A DNA stretch of 64,000 nt from Trileptium ribeirensis (lineage: Eukaryota > Nematoda > Enoplea > Enoplida > Thoracostomopsidae). The DNA lies in NCBI GenBank assembly GCA_030248225.1, contig JASANE010020157.1:20625-84624 (forward strand), written 5' to 3'. Shown piece by piece: positions 1 through 10,700 of this stretch. The position numbers and the translations under genes were made by a program. Positions within the stretch are counted from its first letter, which is position 1. Each line of letters begins with the position of its first letter. The notes under the pieces are model-generated. The model ran no database searches. It was not told where the DNA came from and worked only from the letters and a program-made list of their open reading frames with translations.

Positions 1-320
1 ATATAAGATAAAAGCATTGACTAATGAATACAACGCTCTCTTGACAAATTGTGTTACACCTTTACAAGGGTTTTTACCGTTTGTGTTATTTGAGATAGCA
101 ATGGATGACCAATTGTAAAAGATCTATTATGATCCGCTTTTGGTTATGCTCCCAAACATTATATGGTAGCTAATACACGTGGTATTAGAAAACATTGGAA
201 TATGTGCAAAATTGTTTACGTAGTCAAGATTCTTGTGCATTTAACACATACCGAGACAATTGAAATTTCGTCGACGCCGGACATTGGTTAACGATTACGA
301 GACCACTATTACGCTGATTT
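1..320. other. gene-free left edge
   Basis: I see no exon, RNA gene or clear repeat here. It leads into a decayed Ty3/Gypsy remnant and may be earlier pol sequence from the same element, too eroded to read. Confidence 0.4.
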
Positions 321-321
321 A

Positions 322-600
322 ACTGACATGTCCAGTTTGGCAGGCTAGGGTGCCCAATTTTGGTATCTTTTGGTGATTATTTATTAATTACTTTTCCAAA
401 TTTTCATGGTTTGTTACTATGAAAAATATAACAACAGCTACCTTCTTACCGGCACTGAAAACAGTATTTGAAATCTCAAAACTACCAGAATGATAATGGT
501 AGAGGCTTTTTCAACGCCAGAGTTTATCACAGTAGTCTATGAACACGCATTAAGTCGTGTTACACAAAAATGTGTTCCTCTTTCACTATAATATCCCTTT
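322..600 (+). pseudogene. decayed Ty3/Gypsy integrase core
   Basis: Translated piecewise, this reads as a retroviral-type integrase catalytic core. It shows an AG..GAQFWYLLVII segment, then NYFSKFSWFVTMKNITTA, then ALKTVFEISKLPE, then DNGRGFFNAR. That order (LAGP..YLLVIVDYFSK.., K.IT....AL...F...GLPE, SDNG..F) is the Gypsy integrase order around the first and second catalytic aspartates. The pieces fall in three frames, with stops between them, and the first catalytic Asp region is already altered. It is a dead fragment in the opposite orientation to the Ginger1 transposase next door, so it is not part of that element. LTRs are not visible in the window. Confidence 0.65.
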
Positions 601-1059
601 CAGGTATGTATTGCCGACTTCACAATATTCTTTTGTAGACCTGTCATTTTATTTATTGACAAACTCAGCTAATATATGGCATCAGATCGCACAACAATGT
701 CCCAACAACAGCTGAGCATTCTAACGTTGATCCTTAATAGTTCCTATATATCGCAGCGACTATTGTTCGTTATATTGCTGTAGCAACGAGCCGCAGAATG
801 GTATGTAAACATTCCGACACTTAAAAATGTTTCCACGCCAAGCTCCAACAACGACTTACACGGCTTCAATAGCAATTGAGCGTAATCTTGCTACTTATTT
901 ACGTTAATGTACCGTAAATGAACATCCTTGCACCGCAAACATTTACCAGTCCATTTACAAACCTTCCCTGCAATACAGCGGAGTAGTTTGCAATGCACCA
1001 GTTCCAGCTCTACACCGGACTAATAACGAAAATTTGTGTTACCACGCATGGAGAGACAA
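601..1059. other. gene-free stretch before Ginger1
   Basis: No ORF, RNA gene or repeat was recognised. It may hold more of the decayed Gypsy element. Confidence 0.4.
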
Positions 1060-1063
1060 CCGG
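1060..1063. repeat. Ginger1 target-site duplication, left
   Basis: CCGG lies immediately before the left TIR and matches CCGG at 3557-3560. Confidence 0.8.
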
Positions 1064-1077
1064 TGTCACTGCCTGAT

Positions 1078-1176
1078 TTTTCCCCCCCGGAAAAATGGGG
1101 CTAGGCTAATTTTTCCCCCCGGAAAAATTAGCCTAGCCCCATTTTTCCGGGGGGAAAAATTAGCCTAGCCCCATTT
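1078..1176. repeat. left subterminal G/C-tract repeats of Ginger1
   Basis: Alternating CCATTTTTCCGGGGGG and GAAAAATTAGCCTAGCCCC blocks, some inverted relative to each other, so the segment can fold into hairpins. The right end carries the same motif in many more copies. Confidence 0.8.
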
Positions 1177-1372
1177 TACTTTGTTTCAGAATATAACAGT
1201 CAAATAAAATATATACACATGTGCACACATATATACTACAGCTCTATTTCAATAATTAAAACACCACTTTAATACAACGAGTACATTGTTCGCCCAATTC
1301 AACAACAAAACAAAATATGTAACGTTTAAAACAAAACCGACCGATGCAAACGGGCCAATCGATTACCGAACA

Positions 1373-1429
1373 CTACTCAACAGACAAAACAATGTCATAG
1401 TGGTTTTCGTTTTTATGATAAATGTAGAC
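1373..1429 (-). pseudogene. in-frame OTU tail beyond the TGA stop
   Basis: Reading straight on from the TGA in the same frame gives 18 codons and then TAG. They include YHKNENHYDIVLS, which fits the C-terminal catalytic His segment of OTU proteases. The simplest reading is a nonsense mutation in this copy. Stop-codon readthrough, or a splice at the GTGAGT that overlaps the TGA, are alternatives that cannot be settled from one copy. Confidence 0.7.
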
Positions 1430-3172
1430 TCACTCGAATTCAGACGACCCCATCAAAGCAGCAGGATGCTGATGCCATTTAGCAGCCTTTCCTCCGGTAG
1501 AAGTGTACACAAAAATGTCTGTTGAAAGGTAAGCAGCAGTCGCCAAAATCTCAGCATCAGTAGCCCAATGTGCCAGATCGCCCATTTTTGTAGTTTCAAG
1601 GTAGTTTTCAGTATTTTCGTTTAGATAGTCCGAAAGTTTGTCATTTATATCTGTGGCCATAAAACTCACAATTTTGTTTCTGATCACTTTGTGGTCGTTT
1701 TCACTACCAGTCACGCAGTACGAAATGCATCGAAAAAAACAGTTTCCATCACCAGTAACAGCTACTGTAGATTTTGGTCGCTTCAGCAAAGACGATTTCG
1801 CAGGTTTGTGGTAGTTTTTCACAGAGAGGGCCATTTTTTCAGATGCTGAATTTTGCCATTCGGGTGTTAATGGTGAGAAACGGTATTCTATGGCAGAAAT
1901 GGACCTTTTGCGAATCTTTTGCCTCTGAGTATCTCCACTTTGATCGGCTTTGCGGTCAATATATTTTTTCAGCAACATTGTCGAAAAAGCGCTGGATAAC
2001 TCTTTTTTCGTATCTGGGTTTCTCAATCTCACTCTATTTTTCTCCAGTATTGCAGATATTTCATATGGACCAATCCAATCAGGTGCTGACTTTGATCCTT
2101 TTCTTCCAGCTTTACGCGCGTTGTACAACAGAACTAATTCTCCAGGAGCCACAAGCTGCGTCTTTTTGTTTCTTCGACGATCATGAGTGATTTTCATTTT
2201 ACTTTGGGCAACTTCTATATTCTCCTTTGCTTTTTTTTCCAGCAACATCTTCGACACGCCCATGGCATTCAAAACAACTTCTTGACTCTCTGCACTATCA
2301 CACACTGGATCAGTTGTGGAGACTGGTTGTCGTCCAAACATGAGCTCGAAAGGTTTGATTTTAGTGGCGCTTTGCGGCACTACACGATAACTATATAGTG
2401 CCTCTCCAATATGCTCATCCCATTCCATAGGATCATCCCAAGACATCTTTTTTAGCATTTTCTGTAGCGTTTGGTTGAAGCGTTCAACCAAACCTTGAGA
2501 TCTCGGGTGATAACTTGACGAAACTCTACACTCAATGTGGTTTATCTCCGCGAACTTTTCTATCAGCGCATTCACAAATTCTCTTCCTTGATCAAAAGAT
2601 ATGACAGCCGGAAATCCCTTATCCAAGAAAATTTTATAAAGCTCCTTGGCAACCGTTATCGCTTTTTTATCTGGAATGGCCTTTGCCTCAGGCCACTTTG
2701 AAAACAGATCTACAAACACTAAAATATACCTATTTCCGCTGTGCGACTCATGCTCCATTTGCACCAAATCAGTTTCCACGTGATACCAGGTCGTTTTGAC
2801 AGGCAGGGGGTGAAGTGGTGCATCAACTTTATTAAATCCACGGGGATCAAGCTTCTGGCAACCATCACATGATCGACAATACTCAGCGACGTCAGCCTTC
2901 ATTCGATCCCAAAAAAAATTTTCCAGGAGAGCTATGTAGGTTCTGTCTCTTCCGTTGTGACCTCGTTTGTCGTGAAAATCATTTAATAATTGTTCTCTTT
3001 CCTCTTTTGGAACAAATTTCTTATACCCATCCTTGTGTTTCACAAGCAAACTGTCCCCATCCAGTTTGAAGCGCGCAGCCTGGGATCGAAGCTTTCGTTT
3101 AGCATTTTTATCATAATTTTCAGGATATGTGCCACATTTCAAATATTCAACAATATGATTTGCAGAATCCAT
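1430..3172 (-). CDS. Ginger1 transposase: HHCC zinc finger, DDE integrase, GPY module, truncated OTU protease
   Basis: 580 residues from the ATG at 3172 (start VG|MDSANH); the frame is open upstream to 3250 but with no ATG. Domains in order: an integrase HHCC zinc finger at about residues 70-110 (H..H, then CRSCDGC); a catalytic core with the first Asp in ETDLVQ, the second in ISFDQGREF and the Glu in SQGLVERFNQ; a GPY chromatin-associated module (DWIGPYEI) after residue 350; then an OTU cysteine-protease domain near residue 470 onward with the DGNCFFRC active-site cysteine. Known role: integrase-type enzymes cut and join the TIR ends to CCGG targets. The OTU domain's role in transposons is unknown, and deubiquitination is an inference. 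The reading frame stops at TGA (1430-1432). The same frame then runs 18 more codons to TAG at 1373-1375 and contains NHYDIVL, the usual OTU histidine motif. The copy is therefore one stop codon short of a complete domain. Confidence 0.85.
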   Translation of the reverse strand: MDSANHIVEYLKCGTYPENYDKNAKRKLRSQAARFKLDGDSLLVKHKDGYKKFVPKEEREQLLNDFHDKRGHNGRDRTYIALLENFFWDRMKADVAEYCRSCDGCQKLDPRGFNKVDAPLHPLPVKTTWYHVETDLVQMEHESHSGNRYILVFVDLFSKWPEAKAIPDKKAITVAKELYKIFLDKGFPAVISFDQGREFVNALIEKFAEINHIECRVSSSYHPRSQGLVERFNQTLQKMLKKMSWDDPMEWDEHIGEALYSYRVVPQSATKIKPFELMFGRQPVSTTDPVCDSAESQEVVLNAMGVSKMLLEKKAKENIEVAQSKMKITHDRRRNKKTQLVAPGELVLLYNARKAGRKGSKSAPDWIGPYEISAILEKNRVRLRNPDTKKELSSAFSTMLLKKYIDRKADQSGDTQRQKIRKRSISAIEYRFSPLTPEWQNSASEKMALSVKNYHKPAKSSLLKRPKSTVAVTGDGNCFFRCISYCVTGSENDHKVIRNKIVSFMATDINDKLSDYLNENTENYLETTKMGDLAHWATDAEILATAAYLSTDIFVYTSTGGKAAKWHQHPAALMGSSEFE

Positions 3173-3224
3173 ACCTACTATATTCTGAAACAAAGTAAAA
3201 TCACAGTAAATAACAGTTAAACTG

Positions 3225-3538
3225 ATTTTTCCATGGGGGAAAATTAGCATAACCCCATTTTTCCGGGGGGAAAATTAGTATAACCCCATTTTTCCGGGGG
3301 GAAAATTAGTATAACCCCATTTTTCCGGGGGGAAAATTAGTATAACCCCATTTTTCCGGGGGGAAAAATTAGTATAACCCCATTTTTCCGGGGGGAAAAT
3401 TAGTATAACCCCATTTTTCCGGGGGGAAAATTAGTATAACCCCATTTTTCCGGGGGGAAAAATTAGTATAACCCCATTTTTCCGGAGGGAAAAATTAGCC
3501 TAGCCCCATTTTTCCGGGGGGAAAAATGGGGCGGGGGG
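3225..3538. repeat. right subterminal 31-32 bp tandem array of Ginger1
   Basis: About ten head-to-tail units of 31-32 bp, each with CCCCATTTTTCCGGGGGG followed by AAAATTAGTATAA. The last units switch to the TTAGCCTAG variant seen at the left end. The array sits between outer and inner inverted repeats, upstream of the transposase start, where promoter or transposase-binding sites would be expected. Confidence 0.9.
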
Positions 3539-3556
3539 AAAAATCAGGCTGTGACA

Positions 3557-3560
3557 CCGG
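3557..3560. repeat. Ginger1 target-site duplication, right
   Basis: CCGG lies immediately after the right TIR and matches 1060-1063. Confidence 0.8.
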
Positions 3561-5777
3561 GCTTAAAGAATTCATAAATATTTTATGCTTCAATTATTCG
3601 TCTACCTGATTTACGAAAATCTAAGCTCAATATAATTTCCAAATTTCTAAGGTTAAATATAACTGCTGTAAGTGTGATGCGGCGCTCTATACCAAAACAG
3701 ACCCAGTTTAAATCTAAGGCCAAACACAAATACACTGAACCTTAATTGTATTCAGTAAACTTCAGTGTATTTCATCAAACCCTTTCAGAACTGCACATGT
3801 TGCAACTAGTATTTCAGATTTAACAGGGTCCTTTCCGAGGTTGGATAGTTTAAAATAATGATTTTTTCAAAAAACATAGCAAGATGATGACACAGATCTT
3901 TGGAACTATCAGTAGGGCACTAGGATGTATTGAGGTCAACAAGCAGTTTGAATATTCACCGAAATCAACCCAATCATCCATTTATTGAGTTATCTACTAT
4001 CATAAAAATTTGAGTTAGCAATGTACCTTTATGATACCTTATATATATACCTCTGATGCTCACTCACCGAAACTTTGGAACATGATTTTAATGCGGTACA
4101 TTGTTTTCGAATATATAATTTAAAAGAGCCATAAATGCACATCTTATGTATTGACACTATGCGATGTTTTAAGCGCAATCTAACAGTGGCGCAAATTTCT
4201 TCCGAAGTTCGGGTGTCTGACAAGTTTAGAAGATGCGAAATTGGGATTTAGTTTTATTATTTGGAACACAATTTACCTGGAATACGTATTACGGTACCAA
4301 GAGATAATGTCGAATACACTGCCGTCAAACATATAAATCATACAATAACCAGGATAAGATATTAGAAGAACAACAAACAAAAGTTGACGACGTTTTCCCT
4401 GCGATTTGGAGTATAGGATACGTTAACCCAATAGTTCTGATTCCATGTAACTAATTTTTGTGGGATATGTACCCGCTTCCCTACCTCCCGACGGGTACTA
4501 TATGCCTATGCAATTTACATATTAAGAGTCGGTATGAATTATATATTTGAATTATTTCCTTTTCACAACTCAATATACGGCATAAATAAAATTTAAAATG
4601 CAGTACCGTGCAATATTATAAACTTGTCAAAATATAAACTAATAGAACGTAAGTTTTACTCACCAAAGTCTTCTCTACACTCCTTACTCAGTAGTTTCTC
4701 ACTCTTTTTGGCGACATCCTTATGGTTGTATATATATTTTTTCAAACTAAGTGTGTATAAATATTGACACATAGATTTTAAATAATGTCACATTTTAATG
4801 TTTATATGGATTTTGTCACTGTTACGCTTTTGTATTTTACAATCGAAGTAGAGTTGTCTACAAAGCTCGGTGAACACACTAAGGAAAGTCTGTCTTTTTT
4901 CAAACTCTAGGACAAATATAGTGAAACGCTATATAAATAAATATATAAAATAATATAGATATGCATATTATAGATTACATCATACAGTATATATTATAGT
5001 AAATACAAATTTAATGATTGCAGTTTGTCATAGACTTATTTCTGCTTTAAAAACTTTAGAGCAAAAACTTATTATTCATACTTAAAAAATATATAATGTA
5101 TTTCTAATAATAGTTTCTTTGGGTTTTGCGGCATTTTTTATTGTTTGCTTCAATTTCTGCTTTTCTAGTATATCTTTTAAATATATATATCTATACGGTT
5201 TTTATTGTAAACGCCATTTAGTATCATATTGGTGTGCGGCGGTATTTATTTAAAACTGCTTGTCAAAGTTTTGCGTGTTTCTCGCTTCACGCGCGTGCGT
5301 CTATGATAGAATTATAATTCTGCTAAAAATGGCATGGAATTATCATCAAATAAAAGCACAAAATTAATATTTGAAAAAAAATTATTAATAATTGAAAATT
5401 GTTCCCAATTACATTGTTGATTAAAGTGGGTAGCCCAATGAGGAGCAATAAATATTATGAGCATTTTTCTGTTTTGTTTTTAGGGAAATTAAGCTTTTTA
5501 TCAAGAACTATTATGTGCTTGCAATGAAAAATGATAATTTCTCAAATTTCACTAGTGTTCAAAGAACTTCTTAAAATTTTCAACTAAAAAAGCGTCGATG
5601 GCTCAACTGTTGAAAACAGTATACCACGTTTTCCACCAAGCCTGAAATTAGCATAATATTTGCAGTATTTTGTTTCTCAAAATCTATATGTAAAGGTTTG
5701 TTTATTTTTCTAATTTTTTCATAATGTATAGATGTTTTCGACATAAGCCAAACTGTAAAATTTAGTTTATTATAACA
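3561..5777. other. gene-free, AT-rich
   Basis: No exon with convincing splice sites, no RNA gene and no structured repeat was found on either strand. Short ORFs here look like chance. Confidence 0.5.
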
Positions 5778-6260
5778 TTATTTGTTGATTCGCAATTTTT
5801 CGTTATTAGTCTAAGAGTCGAGCCGGCCCTTTTCAACGGAAAAGTACAGCCGAGCTGTAGATAGTTTATGAAGAGCCTGGCCGAACCGGGCTGGACGTAT
5901 TTAAGGAGAAGCCTAGCATAGCTAGAAGTAATGTTATTTCTTGATTCGCAAACCTTTGTTATTAGGCCTGTAAGAACCGAGCCGACCCTTTTCAACGGAA
6001 AAGTACCGCCGAGCCGTACATGGTTCATGAAGAGCCCTGCCGAGCCGAAGATTGTCTATCAGAACCAAGCCGGACGAAATGTTATTTCTTGATTAGCAAC
6101 CTTTTATTATTAGGCGCGTAAGAGCCGAGCCGACCCTTTCATCGGAAAAGTAGAGCACATCAGTACATGATTTATGAAAAGCCCTGTCGAGCCAGAGACT
6201 GCCTGTGAGAGCATACCTCGACGTGGCTCAGAAGAAGTCGAGCAGAGCTAGAAAGTTTGG
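5778..6260 (+). repeat. three-unit tandem repeat, GAGCCGAGCC family
   Basis: Units start at 5778, 5934 and 6082 with TTATTTSTTGATT, so they are about 150 bp each. Each carries GAGCCGAGCC-type motifs, CCCTTTTCAACGGAAAAGTA and GTTCATGAAGAGCC. Related single copies occur at 11535-12010, 12540-12660, 22530-22760 and, inverted, at 46360-46500. This makes it a dispersed family that is locally tandem here. Confidence 0.7.
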
Positions 6261-7195
6261 TTCTTTCGCACCGCTATGCGGCACCGCATGTTGACGGTTC
6301 AGGAAACAAAACTAGGCTTTATTTAAACCAAAGCACAGTGTTCAAATTAATTCAACGGGTTAATTGATTAACTTAAATCAACACTTTTTTGATAGTTTCT
6401 ATCTCAGCTGTAGCGGACTTGTCCTTATGTAAAATTCTAAAAATTTTTAGCTTGCACAAGTAAAATTCCTGCCATGTAATTATTCTTGCATTAGATATAG
6501 ATGAGTTTGTTTCTTATCCACTGATAGTTATATATCCAGAACTTCTGCGCAGAAATTTTGTCAAAATTTTAAATACATACATTTGCATGTAAAGCTGAAT
6601 GTTTTAGCAGCCGCAGCCGTTAGCAAGACTGTTTCACAGAGCATCATAGATATTCATCTCTTATAGCCAAATCATCACGGTGCAGGAGCTAAATAGTTGA
6701 GTAAATGTAGCTGTCGTAATATTATAGTGTCCTGAACAAATTCTGGCTACGGTATATATATATAAATGTATGTAAAACTGTCTTCTTGGCAAAATGTGAT
6801 GTTTAAATTTTTATAATAAATTTCCAAACGCCAGTCTGAAATCCTTATCTTAAGCGTCCTCTGACACCAGTGAATGCAAAAATTTATGTTAATAAATTTT
6901 ACTATTATATTTATTTATATTTCTTCTCTTCTAAAATTTAAAAACTTTACCCATTAAGGTATGTGTTGAGATTATATGATTATTTTTTGTACGACATAAA
7001 AAGATAAAATATATATAAATTTACATGAAATTAAGTCAGCATGACCACTTATACGATAAAATATATGCTCTAAACTAAATAAGTCAGCTTATTTTACATT
7101 AATCATTTATATATTATTCTTAAACGATATTCTGCTACAACTAGAAATTAGGGCAGTTTTGGGTTTTAAAACTCTTTGTAAGAACCGAACATAAG
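6261..7195. other. F8A 5' flank, no gene seen
   Basis: AT-rich sequence upstream of the F8A ATG. The frame is open 18 codons above the ATG without another Met. I could not place a promoter or a 5' non-coding exon. Confidence 0.4.
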
Positions 7196-7789
7196 ATGTC
7201 TACGAGTACAAGCGGGTTTTCGATAATCAAAAATGTTGGAATTCGCGAGAGAGATGGAAGCAGTGGAACATGGTATACGGATTACGTTGATCCATGGCAG
7301 GAAATGAAACCAATACTCAAATTGATGGGACGTAGAAAGGGTAATCATAGAGCGTTTGGGACACTATCGAAACCGCTGTCGGCAAAGAAAAAGTATGGTG
7401 GAATTGGTGGGCAACTAGAATTTGAGAACTGCTGTAATCAACTTCTACAGCTAATTCCAAAATTCATCGACAATGGATGCCGACAATACGCTGGGCTGAC
7501 AGCTAACCTGATCGCAACGTGTTGCCTGGAGTATGAATCTCAATATAAGCACAAGAATGGCCATCGTATAGATGAAATTCGAGCTAAAGCCGACGAACTA
7601 TTTCGACTGGCAGCGGAAAATTTTTCAGGTTTCGCTCGTGAGTCTCTTGAAATCGACAATCAAAATGCAGCAATTGTGCCACGATTTCCCGCTGGGACTG
7701 CCTGTGCGACAGCTTACGAGAAAGCAATTGCAGCTAGCGCCCGACTTGACGAACCCAGCTATACACATGTGTTTTCCACGTGTCTACAA
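7196..7789 (+). CDS. F8A: F8A exon 1 (residues 1-198)
   Basis: ATG at 7196; ends CTACAA before the donor GTAAAG at 7790. Encodes the N-terminal extension and the first helical repeats. Confidence 0.87.
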
Positions 7790-10700
7790 GTAAAGATTTG
7801 CTTTTTATGGTAACAAGTTATTCTGTGGTAATAAAAATTTCAAATACACTCTAAAAAATTTTAAGCCGAAATTTAACTCAAAAGGACGGTTCTTTCCTCA
7901 TCCAAAAATGAGTCAAATTTGGGCTCAACCAAAATTAAACATTGTGCAATTTAGTATATATGGGCCAAATTTGGTCCTATGTGTCTTTAAAATAATCCAA
8001 ATTTGAATCATTTGCTGAGTGACAAAACGACTGACTCAGCGGAGTTAAAATTGACTCAGTCTTATTATGGTGTATTCAATATATAACTTAGGGCAGATTT
8101 ATCATGTAACTTATAATAGGCCATTTAAGGTCAATACTGTGCCGTGAAGCTGAGTTTAAATTTGACTCATTTGTTCAAGCAGTTCTTTTTCGACTTAATA
8201 AAAATGAGTCAAATTTAGGAGCGGTCTGAACCATGTTACGCCAAATCAAATTGACTCAAAACTTGGTTTGCTCAAATTCAGGAAATTTTGTTTTCAATTT
8301 CAGTACTCCATGAACATGGATGGAGTGCAATTTGGTGACCCATGAACATAGAAGGGGTGTAAACTTAGTGGGGAAAGAACATGGGCAGTGTAGTCATGTT
8401 TGGGACCCACTTAAGGATCATAATCTGGGAGTGGTAAGGGCGAAAACTACCGCGGCGCGCCACGGACGAAAACGAACGAAAACCTGAAGTATGTCACACT
8501 CTTAACAACATCGACTCTTGATCATATACATTGCAAGCAAGATTATAATACACAGTTTGACGAAAAGTGAATGCGAAAATAAAATACGTAGCATATTATG
8601 CATAATACTAAACATATAGCTAGGTCATACAAACTGAGCACGGTCACCCAGGTGTGTAATATGTGTATTAAAAGTAAGAACAGGCCTTCATTTTTAGGCT
8701 CGACTCGTCCGTAAATAATCTTAGGCTTCGTCTCGCCTTGTTGCAATTTTTGGCCCACGTCAACTTTAGGGGCGGAAGTATAATGCATGCCATGTTGTTC
8801 TCGATATACTAAGCCTAAGTCTTAGTCTTAGCCTAAGCTAAGGTCCTTATATAAGACATACACTAAGCCTAAACCTAAGTCGGGGGTCTGCCCCCACCTG
8901 AATCCCCGCTCTAAGCTGTTCTTTTTTCTAACGTACCGCCCATAGAGTTGACATGGGCCCAATTTTTGAAGGCAAGCTCGGCTCGATCCTCACCTCTACC
9001 GAGAGGCGCTCGGTACATACAAGTTGTGCCGCACTTGGTATACCATAAGCGGGTACAATATGTAAGTAATAAAATGTTTCAAGACAAAATCTCGAGTCAT
9101 TTCTAGCCTTTGCAGACGTGTCAGTTTAAAACAGAGTCTACGTAAAATTTTACTTAAACTGTCAGCCAAAGCATTCCTAGCTAAGTTAGAAAATTATTAA
9201 ATCTTGCTCTTTTCAATAATTGCCTTATTTGGTCTCCGAGTTCGGAAATAACTATAGCTCAACTGAGCTAAACCTTGTCTTGTTGTTATAATGTCAATTT
9301 AAATATCCCTATCGCTAGATAAGACGTATTGATTCGTCTAGGCAAGAGAAGCTCTATTCGGCGTTCACGTTATAATGTCCCCGCTATTTGGAACTTTTGA
9401 CTTCCTATCGTCGCGACCCTACCGTATAGATAGTCGTGGTGACACCCATACCTACTGTAAAGCAGTGGCCGAGGGTGTACGACACACCCCTAGCTACTAC
9501 TTTTTTTCTTGACAGTGTCGTACACACGCTTAGCTACCAATTTGGCGCGAATTAACTATAACGGACACTGTCTGTAGTTAATGCGGTTTATTAGTCAACT
9601 GTCCTCTGTAGTTTTTATAAATTCTCGATATTTGTATCCGGCGCATGTGAACATTGCTCAAATAATTCCCAACACTGTCAATGAAACTGCCAGAAGACAC
9701 GGTGTGCTGATGCTGTCGAGAAGTGGTAATATGCGTAACTAGCTACCTTTGAAAAATTGATTAAAAACATGTGGGTCTAAGACACCCTGTTGCCAACAGT
9801 GTGCCTGACACTGTGTGGTGTACATAGGTTCCAAACGTTGGGGACATTATAACGTGAAGGCCGAATTAAATGGCGTGAAACAACATTGGTTTATTAGACT
9901 TAAGTTCACCTATTCCATACTCATTTCTTTTGACTTTACAGGAAATGATTGTAGCTAAGGAGCTGAATCGTGTTTATTAGACTCAAAGCTATTGGACTGT
10001 TGTTTCAGGCCGTTTCAAGCCTCTCAACCCTTGATCAACCCGAACACGCATATCACTTCAGCGTCTTTGCGCGGCGTTCAGCGGCTGACCATCTCCAACT
10101 TCTGTCGGCTATCAAATGGCAAATAGTGCTCCTTGTACGTCTTCAGCGCTACACACAACTGCTACAAACGTTAGCCGACGCTGAGTATATCATTCAAATC
10201 CGCGACGGAGTTCCATCGTGTCCGGGAAAATATCACAGCAGTCGAATGCGAACGTTTGCATTTGATGTTGCCGTACTGAGCTGCTTAACGCTGCTCAGGA
10301 TCGGCATTGATAATATTAATCTAACGGTAAATTTTAAAGAATGTTTAAAATAAAAAGCGACTAAATGTATAAATGTTACATACAACGTAACAATGCTACG
10401 ATGTAACATGTGAAATACATATGTTTATTCATGTAAAACTAGGAACAAGGATCTAACGATTTCAGTCACGGTACACTACGTGTTTCGAAACACGTTTTAA
10501 TGCAAAGGGTGCTGTCATATGGAATTTTTTCAAATTGTAACCGTTTATAATAGCCACAAAACATATGGTGACTGTCAAAGTATTGTAAGAAAAAAACCCA
10601 GAGATATATCATGATCTAGTTTCCAAACTTTAACAAAGCGACTTGATTTAAAATATATATTTCATTACTAACACCAGCTATGTGTTATAGTACGATTACG

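Larger units (their letters stand above)
1064..3556 (-). mobile_element. complete Ginger1-type DNA transposon (integrase-like transposase, OTU domain)
   Basis: The left end reads TGTCACTGCCTGATTTTTCC. The right end, reverse-complemented, reads TGTCACAGCCTGATTTTTCC. Both ends are directly flanked by CCGG (1060-1063 and 3557-3560). A TIR beginning TGT plus a CCGG target duplication is what I recall for the Ginger1 superfamily, and the only gene inside is a Gypsy-integrase-like protein on the - strand. A second, inner inverted repeat of about 23 bp (1173-1195 against 3179-3201, containing TTTACTTTGTTTCAG) abuts the coding region. The space between outer and inner repeats is filled by G/C-tract repeats and is much longer on the right. 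There is no reverse transcriptase and no LTR, so this is not a retroelement. The ends and target duplication are intact; the gene has one in-frame stop. Confidence 0.87.

Noticed and set aside
1774..2398. + strand ORFs opposite the Ginger1 transposase
   Set aside because: Antisense to a well-supported integrase domain.
9942..10008. Alternative F8A exon 2 start after the AG at 9941
   Set aside because: In the phase required after exon 1 it reaches a stop within 13 codons. The acceptor before 10009 keeps phase 0 and matches the family.
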